A stretch of DNA of 64,000 nt, from assembly GCA_022414725.1 (NCBI GenBank), contig CM039463.1, positions 28,225,571 to 28,289,570 on the forward strand. Direction: 5' to 3'. Positions within the stretch are counted from its first letter, which is position 1; every line of letters begins with the position of its first letter. Below the pieces are notes generated by a model. The model worked only from the letters and a program-made list of their open reading frames with translations, did not search any database and was not told the origin of the DNA. This DNA is from Microglena sp. YARC. Its lineage: Eukaryota; Chlorophyta; Chlorophyceae; Chlamydomonadales; Chlamydomonadaceae. Made by a program: the position numbers and the translations under genes. This document shows positions 28,240-38,169 of the stretch, one piece after another.

Positions 28240-29814
28240 ATGTCTTCGCAGTCTCGAATATCGCAATCATCTTCATTTGTAACCGAAGTCTGCTGACGGT
28301 CGCCAGGTCGTTTTCACGGACATCGCTTCCCTGCGAGCGTGGAAAATCTGTCCGCGTCTATCTTGAAGTACGTGCGCCGCATAGCCTCTCGCTGGCCTGA
28401 CAAAATAGATTCCACGAAGATAGAGATCGTTAATCATGAGAATGATGTATTATTCATCAAGTGTTGTTTCTCTATTGCAACCCTAAAAGATTGCAAGACA
28501 CTTGAGTTCTTTGTAACTGACAAATCCAAACACACCTTGTTCCCCCAATGGCCTCCGTCATGTACGCGTACTACTACATCCAAGAAATCAGCAAGGCTGT
28601 GGGTACCAAAATATGGAACATTGTTACTAATAATTCCGGGTAGTAACACACAACAACCAAGCAAGTCGGATACCATGGATAATGTTGCCACCGAATTCAA
28701 CAATCGAATCAGGAAACTGATCGATGATCTAGGCACCGATTTCAATGAAGGTGATCGTCCTAAAATGAACCTCGATGATCTTGTGAAGTCCGTTAACAAA
28801 ATTGTTAAACAAACGAACGAAGGCAGAAACAGAATTAAGCCGGATGATTTTGAGTGCTGAAACTAAAAAAACGCTTGAAGAGACACTTCCGTCCAGTATG
28901 AATATCGTCGTGGCAACAACACTAGCTGCCCTTATACTAAATACAAAGACCACTGATGATTCGGATGATTTGCGCACAGCTATCGAAATGTTTGATAGAA
29001 TCGTGCGCATGACCGGGCATGACATCTTCAACACCCCAAACGATAACTCAAACACCTTTTCACCGGTCACATCCACCACGAAAAACACAACCCGTCTCGT
29101 AAGAAAAAGTAATCCACAAATCAACGTTAAAACTACCAAAACAATAGCAGACGCAGCAATATTAAATTATGATGATGATGATAATGAAAGCAGCATAGCA
29201 TCAACTGACAAAACCGCTAAATCGAATAAAACAATCCTAGTCCCGACTCAATTTGACAATGAGAGTATTAAACAGGAGCTTGATTTAAAACTATTCAAAT
29301 GCTCACATTCAATTCCGCTCCAAATCAGGGTTTCGCAACCAAAAAATCGCCTGGATGAAGGAACGCCCATTAAATACAAAACTTCACACACAAACAAGCA
29401 CAAAAACCACCACCCAACAAAACACCACCCAATACTAAGCTCCAACATCCCACTCTCAACAGCAAAGTAAAAGAACGGAACTCAACAAACCAAACTAAAA
29501 ACACAACAAACAACAACAAACTCGAAAAGAAGAAGGTATTTAGTTTCAAAATATACGAAACTACGAAGGGAAGAAGACTTTATGAATTTCTCACTGAATA
29601 CGTTTCCGTGATAAATGGAAAAAGAAATTATAATGTTTTGAAATTTAAGAACGGTTAGCGAAGAACTAAATTATGATGAAAAAGTATTTAGAACAATCCA
29701 AATTCTATTCTAAAATTAATAAAAGAACAAAATAAATATCCATTAGATGTACATGTTATCTTTGATATAACTCCGAACTCATATACAAAAAGAACATTTA
29801 AAACTATCAAATGA
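28240..29814 (+). pseudogene. Hypothetical protein chain, stop codon plus several frameshifts
   Basis: ATG 28240 opens MSSQSRISQSSSFVTEVC, then TGA at 28,294-28,296 in a frame that stays open to 28,860 (LSASILKYVRRIASRWPDKI; NNRIRKLIDDLGTDFNEG). A shifted frame continues (LEETLPSSMNIVVATTLAAL; NYDDDDNESSIAS) to 29,470 and others continue with FSFKIYETTKGRRLYEFLTE and KYPLDVHVIFDITPNSYTKR to 29,814. The 3' half is markedly AT-rich compared with the block before 28 kb. No domain recognised. It may be one gene or two consecutive ones. Confidence 0.35.
29462..29635 (+). repeat. Direct repeat, copy 1 (about 170 bp)
   Basis: It contains atttagtttcaaaatatacg and gaatacgtttccg and matches 30,299-30,475 with roughly 85 percent identity by eye. 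Sequences on both left sides are also Pro/His-coding and similar, so an about 840-bp tandem duplication is likely. Confidence 0.75.
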
Positions 29815-29820
29815 CAAAAA

Positions 29821-30312
29821 ATGTCATTGGTGTACATGTACCCAAATTACAAAGACATCCATGAAAAAACAAAAACTCAACTTCATCCAACAAACCAAAA
29901 AACCATCCACCACCACCACCCCAAAACAAACCCACACCAACCCAACCATCCCACCCAAAAACCCCCAAAGACGGTCCACCACCCAACCCCCAAATACATC
30001 CACCACCAACCCCCAAAATACATCCACCACCCCAACCCCCAAAGACGTCCACCACCCAAACCCCCAAAAAGACGTCCACCACCCAACCCCCAAAATAATT
30101 CCACCACCCGACCCCATAATACTCCACCACAACACCCCAAACTACTTCACCACCCAACCCCCAAATACATCCACCACCCAACCCCAATACATCCACCACC
30201 AACCCCCCAAAGACGTCACCACCCTAACCCAAAGACGTCTCCACCACCAAACAACCCCCAAAGACGTCCACCACCCAACAAAACCCCACCTCTCCGACTG
30301 CAAAGTAAAATA
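29821..30312 (+). other. Low-complexity His/Pro-coding stretch
   Basis: A frame of up to 187 codons starts ATG 29821 (MSLVYMYPNYKDIHEKTKTQ) and becomes a run of cccaaaaacgtccaccaccc-like repeats in which all three plus frames read Pro/His/Asn/Thr. It lies between the two copies of the direct repeat. It may be the expanded tail of the preceding gene. Coding status is uncertain. Confidence 0.3.
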
Positions 30313-30475
30313 ACGAACGCAAGAGATGGACAAACCAAAAAACTAAAAACAACAACAACCAACTCGAAAAGAATAAGTATTTAGTTTCAAAATATACGAA
30401 ACTACGAAGAAAAAGACTTTATTAATTTCTACACTGAATACGTTCCGTTTATAAATGGAAAAAGAAATCTTCTGC
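30299..30475 (+). repeat. Direct repeat, copy 2
   Basis: Second copy of 29,462-29,635. Here the frame that reads KIYETTKGRRLYEFLTEY in copy 1 is broken by small deletions. Confidence 0.75.
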
Positions 30476-30493
30476 TTCTCAACAGTTATAGAC

Positions 30494-30535
30494 TCTGTGG
30501 AGGTGGAAACGCTTTGGTGTAAATCGAAAACGACG
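30494..30535 (+). repeat. Dispersed repeat matching 1,119-1,163
   Basis: It shares ctgtggaggtggaaacg, tttggtgt and aatcga with 1,119-1,163. It links the far right of the AT-rich part to the left viral block and supports common origin of the whole 1-31 kb segment. Confidence 0.6.
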
Positions 30536-30658
30536 CCTCTTCTTCGGGCATGTGTACGACGGGCTCGCTGTCCTCGAGGCTTGTCCTGCCGAGTTGTAGC
30601 GTTCCACATTTTCTGTATCTGATGAGTTGTAAAACAACCAAACTGATACAAAGGAAAT

Positions 30659-30979
30659 GTGCTCACAAACACAACACGATTCGAAATTTGCCAAAGTCTA
30701 CTGTATCGACCCGCCAACTTTATGTTAATAACTAATCCTTCCCTACCCACTATGTATGACCCACCTCGCACATATAGTCCCAAAGGAAAATCTATCGAAT
30801 CCCAATTCCCCAATAAAATCCATTTAAAAATTCCACCAAAGCTTGGACATTTTCGGCATCTGAAAAAGAAATGCCGGTTGATTCCTAAAAACATGATTCA
30901 ACTCTTAGTATATACAATTCAAGTACTTACCAAAGTCAATAGCATTGTTGATACAAATTGCGAAGATTATGTATCATAA
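30659..30979 (+). CDS. Weak hypothetical ORF
   Basis: A 106-codon frame (TMYDPPRTYSPKGKSIESQF; LLVYTIQVLTKVNSIVDTN). A competing minus-strand frame of 183 codons (30,343-30,894) covers the same place and also lacks recognisable motifs. Coding potential is unproven on either strand. Confidence 0.25.
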   Translation: MLTNTTRFEICQSLLYRPANFMLITNPSLPTMYDPPRTYSPKGKSIESQFPNKIHLKIPPKLGHFRHLKKKCRLIPKNMIQLLVYTIQVLTKVNSIVDTNCEDYVS

Positions 30980-31020
30980 GAAACACCATTCCATAATACA
31001 TCCCAGCTCTGAACAGTAAA

Positions 31021-31278
31021 ATGAACTCAATACAGCCGAGACACGCGAGAACTCAAAATGTCTACGATTCTGATGCATTTCGCCATTGCACTTGGCTACA
31101 AATAATGGGGATTGGCTTTCGTCTTAATATTACAAATCTCATCGACCCGGAAAGAAAATATATAATTTGTCCATGCTTTTACGTTCACGATAATCAGCTT
31201 CGAATACGATACAGGTACATGGTATCTGAAAACCCAATATTAAGATTGTATCTACGGCGTCCGTTACGAATCTGTTAG
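31021..31278 (+). CDS. Weak hypothetical ORF
   Basis: An 85-codon frame from ATG 31021 (NITNLIDPERKYIICPCFYV; RIRYRYMVSENPILRLYLRR). No family recognised. The words gaacagtaaaatgaa just upstream resemble the dispersed repeat at 975-990. Confidence 0.25.
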   Translation: MNSIQPRHARTQNVYDSDAFRHCTWLQIMGIGFRLNITNLIDPERKYIICPCFYVHDNQLRIRYRYMVSENPILRLYLRRPLRIC

Positions 31279-31998
31279 TGGCAAATGGCCACTACGTCTC
31301 GACTCCGGGACAAGCAGCTCTTGCGCGTACCGGAGCCTCAGCTCGTTGAACTCAGTCAGATTCTTGCAAGACTTGCAGTAGAACGAGGTTGCTGCTCAGG
31401 AGTTTAGCGTAGCCATCATGCCACAAGCACGTGCATACGAAAATCACGGTCTATCCGGGGTTAGTTGGCTAGCCGAGAGTCTACGCATCCCACTATCACT
31501 ACTACAGACATTCCTACCTTCTGACCCCATCGTCCGTTGGGCGCCAGAGACACTCCATCTCCATCTCCCTAAACGATAGACCTGGCCATCAATACCCGGC
31601 AGCGGCGGGGGAAAAGGAACCCCCCTTTCGTGGCAGGCTGTGGCGCGTCAGAGGCACCACAGACCGTTGCTGTACAGCACGGAGAGTTGCGCGTGCCACA
31701 CATGCGCAGACCGTTGCGCCTAACGAGACGAAGAAGCGTCTCGTCCGAAGCATGGCAACGCAGTAAATTCCATGAACCCACGATGCTTCCTTACCGGCAA
31801 TGGAAGTCGGCAGCGTTGTGCAGGTGCCCAAAAGCCGATAAGGGGCGTGAGGAGGAGGATCAGAGGCTCTCAAATGACACGTGCTGGCTCGTAGGACAAT
31901 CGACGATCATCCCAGCGTGCAACGAACGCCTCTGAGGGCCGCAAGGGTCACCACAACAGATCTCGACCGGGCGGTGGCAGTGCAAGGTGCATAAGGAT
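31279..31998. other. Unassigned sequence next to the assembly gap
   Basis: Composition changes to GC-richer text here. A 40-codon frame begins at 31,289 (RLRDKQLLRVPEPQLVELSQ) and stops at 31,409-31,411; other short frames lie beyond it. I see no family, no rRNA or tRNA pattern and no viral motif, so this may already be host sequence. Confidence 0.4.
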
Positions 31999-32998
31999 NN
32001 NNNNNNNNNNNNNNNNNNNNNNNNNNNNNNNNNNNNNNNNNNNNNNNNNNNNNNNNNNNNNNNNNNNNNNNNNNNNNNNNNNNNNNNNNNNNNNNNNNNN
32101 NNNNNNNNNNNNNNNNNNNNNNNNNNNNNNNNNNNNNNNNNNNNNNNNNNNNNNNNNNNNNNNNNNNNNNNNNNNNNNNNNNNNNNNNNNNNNNNNNNNN
32201 NNNNNNNNNNNNNNNNNNNNNNNNNNNNNNNNNNNNNNNNNNNNNNNNNNNNNNNNNNNNNNNNNNNNNNNNNNNNNNNNNNNNNNNNNNNNNNNNNNNN
32301 NNNNNNNNNNNNNNNNNNNNNNNNNNNNNNNNNNNNNNNNNNNNNNNNNNNNNNNNNNNNNNNNNNNNNNNNNNNNNNNNNNNNNNNNNNNNNNNNNNNN
32401 NNNNNNNNNNNNNNNNNNNNNNNNNNNNNNNNNNNNNNNNNNNNNNNNNNNNNNNNNNNNNNNNNNNNNNNNNNNNNNNNNNNNNNNNNNNNNNNNNNNN
32501 NNNNNNNNNNNNNNNNNNNNNNNNNNNNNNNNNNNNNNNNNNNNNNNNNNNNNNNNNNNNNNNNNNNNNNNNNNNNNNNNNNNNNNNNNNNNNNNNNNNN
32601 NNNNNNNNNNNNNNNNNNNNNNNNNNNNNNNNNNNNNNNNNNNNNNNNNNNNNNNNNNNNNNNNNNNNNNNNNNNNNNNNNNNNNNNNNNNNNNNNNNNN
32701 NNNNNNNNNNNNNNNNNNNNNNNNNNNNNNNNNNNNNNNNNNNNNNNNNNNNNNNNNNNNNNNNNNNNNNNNNNNNNNNNNNNNNNNNNNNNNNNNNNNN
32801 NNNNNNNNNNNNNNNNNNNNNNNNNNNNNNNNNNNNNNNNNNNNNNNNNNNNNNNNNNNNNNNNNNNNNNNNNNNNNNNNNNNNNNNNNNNNNNNNNNNN
32901 NNNNNNNNNNNNNNNNNNNNNNNNNNNNNNNNNNNNNNNNNNNNNNNNNNNNNNNNNNNNNNNNNNNNNNNNNNNNNNNNNNNNNNNNNNNNNNNNNN
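31999..32998. other. Assembly gap of 1,000 N
   Basis: Exactly 1,000 unknown bases, a round number usual for scaffolding. Everything left and right of it may or may not be neighbours in the genome. Confidence 0.98.
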
Positions 32999-34401
32999 AC
33001 ACACACACACAACAACCACACACACCACACCACACAACACCACACACACCACACCACACAGGACACCACACACACACACCACCACAACCCACACACACCA
33101 CCACCACCAAACACCACACCACCACACACACACCACACCACCACACACACAACACCACCACAACACCCACACACACACACCACCACAACACCACACACAC
33201 ACACCACCACAGACACCACACACACACACACCACCCAACACCACACACACACACCACCACAAACACCACAACACACACACCACCACAACACCACACACAC
33301 ACACCACCACAACACCACACACAACACACCACCACACCACCACACAGCACACACACCACCCACAAACACCAACACACCACACACCACAACACCAACACCA
33401 CACCCCACAACACCACACACACCACCACCAACAACACACCACCACACACCACCACAACACCACACACACACACCACACCAAACACCCACAACACACACCA
33501 CCACAAACACCCACACACACACCACCACAACACCACACACACACACCACCACAACAACACACACACCACCAAAACACCACACACACACCACCACAACACC
33601 ACACAACAACACCATCACAACACCACACACACACACAACCACCACAACACCACACACCACAACACCACACACACACCACCACAACAGCACACCACACACA
33701 GCCACCACAACACCACAACACACCACCCACATAACCACACACACACACCACCAAACAACACCACACACACACCACCACAACACCACACACACACCACAAC
33801 ACCACAACACACCACACAAACACCCACACACACACCACCACACACCACAACCACACCATCACAACACCACCACACCACCACAAACCAACCACACACCACC
33901 ACCACCACCACACACACCAACACCACCACAACAACACACACGACAACAACCACACACCCACACCCCACAGCAACACCCACACCACACCCACCACAACACC
34001 ACACATACACCCACCACCACAACAACCACACACACCACCACAAACCACCACACCCACACACCCCACAACACCCACCCACCACCCACAAACACCACACACA
34101 CACACACCACCACAACACCACACACACACACCACCACAACACCACACACACACACACACCCACAACACCACACACACTCACCACCACAAACACCACACCA
34201 CCACACAACACCACAACAACACACACACACACCACCACAACCACACACACCACACACCACCACAACCCACACAACCACCACCACAACACCACACACACAC
34301 ACCAAAACAACCAACACAAACACCACAAACACCACACACACACCACCACAAACACACACACACAACCACAACACAACACCACACACACACACAAAACTCA
34401 A

Positions 34402-34443
<42 letters not shown>

Positions 34444-36250
34444 GACACCAACACACACACCACCACACCAAACAACACACACACACACCACCCACCACCA
34501 CAACAACACACACACACACCACCCACAACAACCACACCACACACCACCACCACAACAACCACAACCCCACCCACCACACAACACCACCACAACACCAACA
34601 CACCACCACAACACACACACACCACTGCCACACAACACCACACACTTCCACAACACAAACCACACACACACCACACCACCAACAACACACACACACACAC
34701 CACCAAAGCCACACTACACACACCACCACAACACACACACACACCACCATCACACCACACACTTCTGTTACTCACATCCAACAACACAAGCACCAACACC
34801 GCTCTGACAGGTAAGGACAACACCAACATCAAACACCACACACACACACCCACACACACACCCACACAACACGTACACCACACACCACACACCACACCCC
34901 AAAAAACACCACAAAACAAACACCACACAGACCCTTTTTGCACCACACCACACAACCACCACACACCCACACACACATCAATACAACACCACATACAAAC
35001 CACACACACACACACAAAACACCTACAAACACACTCGAGTTTCACACACAACCACCCACACCACACACCACCACCAAAGAACACCACACACACTGACCAC
35101 CCACAAAAACACTACTACACATCAAACACTATATATATCTATTACAAAAACATCCATATTATACACAACCACCAATACCAGCACACACAAGTACACACCA
35201 CCACCAATACCACTCGATAACACACCCATGGAGACACATATGCACTAACACACCTACACACCACAACAAAACCACACAGCATGTTAGCGCGTCTTTTTGA
35301 CACACCACACACAACACACACACACACACACCACACACACACCCCACCCAACACCCATTTACAACAACACACACACCACACACACAAACACCTACACACA
35401 TGTCACATGGCCACCACAACACCACATCACACACCACCACAACACCACACCAGGAACACACCACCACAACACCAGCACACACACACCACCACACCACAAA
35501 CCACCACAACACCACATACCCCACACACGAGCCACCCACAAACCACACCCCAGCAACCACCATTCAACACCACCACAAAACACACACACCACTTGTTTAT
35601 TGTTGAAACCACCACACACCACGCCATGTTTGAACACACCACCACACGCTGAACACGCAACACCACACAGCGACGCACCCACCGACAGCGGCGACACACA
35701 CCGACAACACCACACCACACACCACCACAATCACCACACAACGAGTCCACCGACAACCTTACCACACACCACACACAAAAGGCACACACATGCACACACC
35801 ACACAGAACTTACAACCACACACCACACCAACGCACACCACAACAACACACGAGACAGACACAACCACAAAACCAACACCACAACACCACGGAACCCACC
35901 ACAACACACACACCGGACCACGTGTTCACACCACACAGACCACAACACACACACACACAACACCACACAACATGTTGACCTCGACCACTCACATCCACCA
36001 CCACACCAGACCACACACCACACACACAACACCACAACACTTGACAACACCCAACACAGACAAGTCCACTGCTACAAACCACTAGACATAACACCGACTA
36101 TACCAATCACCCCACCACCACAACAACACACACACCATCTAACAGACCACCAACACACACCCCACACTCTCCACAAACCATCCCACATAGCCACACAACA
36201 CAATACAGACCACTCACACCACCGGGTACACACGACACCCAACCAGTCAA
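32999..36250. repeat. CA-rich microsatellite / low-complexity tract
   Basis: About 3.2 kb of caccacaacaccacacacac-type sequence with a pure CA run at 34,400-34,441. A few unique islands occur, for instance 34,760-34,820 and 35,270-35,300. It lies on the 3' side (minus strand) of the dynein exon at 36,841 and is therefore probably intron, cut by the gap. Long frames read through it contain only Thr/His/Pro or Cys/Val/Trp and are not genes. Confidence 0.9.
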
Positions 36251-36299
36251 CGCAACTAGACCAAGCGATCGAACGCGAGCAGTTGGGCAATCGATCTCA

Positions 36300-36715
36300 C
36301 TAACCACCCTTGACATGTAGATGTTTCCATTGACATGGACATCGCAAATTCTTACCTGCTCCTTCACCAGAATCTATTTCAGAGGCTGGGGCAACAAACA
36401 GACAACAACGTTGCAAAGTGCTTACCTGTTAATCTAGCATTGGACAGGCAGCCGGAGCGCACTGGTTGTCCACCAGTGCGAGATCCTTTGAGGTCCTACG
36501 CGGCACAAAGTTAGTGCACACACCGTACGCCGAGCCAACACCACACACACACACAGAGCACACACACCACACAACACACCACCACGGACCAACCAAAAAC
36601 ACAGTTATGATCTCTATGGGACAATGAACATCGCAAACAGTGCTTAACCTGTTCCTTCACCTGGACAGGCAGCCACAGAGATGACACTCCACCAGTGCGA
36701 GATCACTTATGTCCT
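36300..36715 (-). repeat. Degenerate copies of the 36,841 exon's donor border
   Basis: Three partial copies of the exon end plus GT donor lie at 36,351-36,370, 36,421-36,490 and 36,641-36,710. All contain cttac or cttaacctg, then ggacaggcagcc and caccagtgcgagat pieces. The flanking words gacatggacatcgcaaa also recur. They are separated by CA-rich sequence and appear to be intronic duplications of the true border at 36,841. Confidence 0.75.
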
Positions 36716-36840
36716 CCAACACAACACACACACACACACACACACACACAAGCACAAACACACAACCATCTACACACCAACCACCACCACAAAAAACAGT
36801 TATGATTATTTGCTTGACATGAACATCGCAAATTGCTTAC

Positions 36841-36981
36841 CTGTTCCTTCACCTGGACAGGCAGCCGGAGCGCGCTCCACCAGTGAGATATCACTTCATC
36901 CTCAACACTAAACTTCACGTCCTCCAGAATGGTCATCGACGTTCGGGAAAAACGGATCTGCGCAAGGTCATCTGTGTGCGC
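36841..36981 (-). CDS. Dynein heavy chain exon (fifth in window)
   Basis: Read on the minus strand, the exon follows an acceptor (ctgtag, 36,987-36,982) and ends before a donor (gtaagc, 36,840). Its 141 bases are 47 whole codons, and it joins in phase 0 to the exon ending at 58,447. The product includes DDLAQIRFSRTSMTILEDVK and VEDEVISHWWSALRLPVQVK. The pattern glu-x3-hydrophobic-x3-W-x2-L is where dynein tails have their conserved W-x-x-L segment after the vd-x-x-x-l-r region. The upstream intron is about 21.5 kb, most of it the 47-bp satellite. Confidence 0.7.
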
Positions 36982-38169
36982 CTACAGCCCAGCGAAGGTC
37001 GGACAAGAATGGAAATGTGTTAGTTTGTATGTAGTTATAACACGATATCCGTGGTTATACTATATTACGGATATAGATATAATATGGTAAAGTTTATATG
37101 CTTATATTTTTATTTGCAGTTTGTATACAGCAAAATTTAACCCTTTAATTTCACGGGAGCGCCGTGAAATCGAGGCGTATATTACTAATATTAAGACGGA
37201 AAAAAGCGTGAAATCGGAGTTTCAGGGCGATATTACGGGTTTGGGCCCCTGGGCTCCATTAGGGTCTTACTACCCTGCCCTGCCGTCTGACCGGCTCAAC
37301 GACAAGCAGAAAGACTCTTGGACAATTCGCTTTCCTCAGATTGCATGGCGAGCCTCGATAGATCCCTGAGGGACATCTGCGCCTTCTGGTAGCTCCAAAC
37401 AGGGAGAGTAAGCAAAAGTACCTCTGGGGCTTCTTAAAGAGACGAAGCCAGAACGGCTGGGCTCAGATCTCAAAAACAGCTTAACCGAGTTACAGCAAAG
37501 CTCGAGGGCTGTCGCTCGCAACCCATAGACCACCTACGAGCGAAGGACGAGCAGCAAGTTTTTTCATGCCAAGAGGGCAGTGAATTTCCTGCAAACGCCA
37601 AGGAGCTACACTTGTGGGATGGGTACATGGTCTACGGTTCAATAGTATGAACACTACTACCTTTAAGCCACACTCATGAGTCCGGTACGGCATGGGGTAT
37701 CACAAGTCTGTATAGGTGATTTTAAGAACAGTCAATGAATGATCAGTTGTAAACATGTTCAAGTTGAAACATTTAATGGATTTTAATAAAATATTTGAAC
37801 CGAGGGGTGAAATGTGTAACTTCAAATAACATCCCTCTGCAGCCCTCTGGAAAAAAAACGTGAAATTAAAACGTGAAATTATAATAAACCCCCTCAAAAT
37901 GACTGTGAAATCTTTCAAGCGTTAATTTTTGCTGTCAGTACGGTAGTATCCAGGGTTCTAGTTATAATATGGTATAGACCGTTTCGTATATGCAGTTTAT
38001 ATGCATACATAATATGCAATTACAATATATATGCAAGTTATATATAGTATCCATGTTATAGTTATAATATGTACAGTTTGGCTTTATATGCAGTTTATAT
38101 GCACAAAAATATGCAATTAATATACATAAATGGTTAATGTAGTTATAAGGAATATGGTATGACATCTTA
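36982..38169. other. Intron sequence without recognised features
   Basis: AT-rich text with tatatgcagttatat-like words grades on the right into the satellite. A less AT-rich island at about 37,140-37,700 has an 82-codon plus-strand frame (LGSYYPALPSDRLNDKQKDS) and similar minus frames but no recognisable domain. It could be a relic of a transposable element. Confidence 0.4.

Noticed and set aside
1..31000. Mimivirus-type early promoter AAAATTGA
   Set aside because: I saw it only in coding positions (for example near 6,966 and 15,412) and not consistently upstream of genes, so no promoter class is claimed.
34749..34820. Possible exon fragment in the CA-rich tract (tctgacaggtaagg)
   Set aside because: The donor-like word is on the plus strand, opposite to the dynein gene, and no adjoining coding frame is supported.
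31987..35220. A 1,077-codon plus-strand ORF and several 600-750-codon minus-strand ORFs
   Set aside because: They are read through 1,000 N and CA-rich repeats and contain only Thr/His/Pro or Cys/Val/Trp; not genes.
37121..37369. 82-codon ORF in the intron left of the satellite
   Set aside because: No recognisable domain, no splice context matching the dynein gene, and similar-length frames exist on the other strand; left as unassigned.
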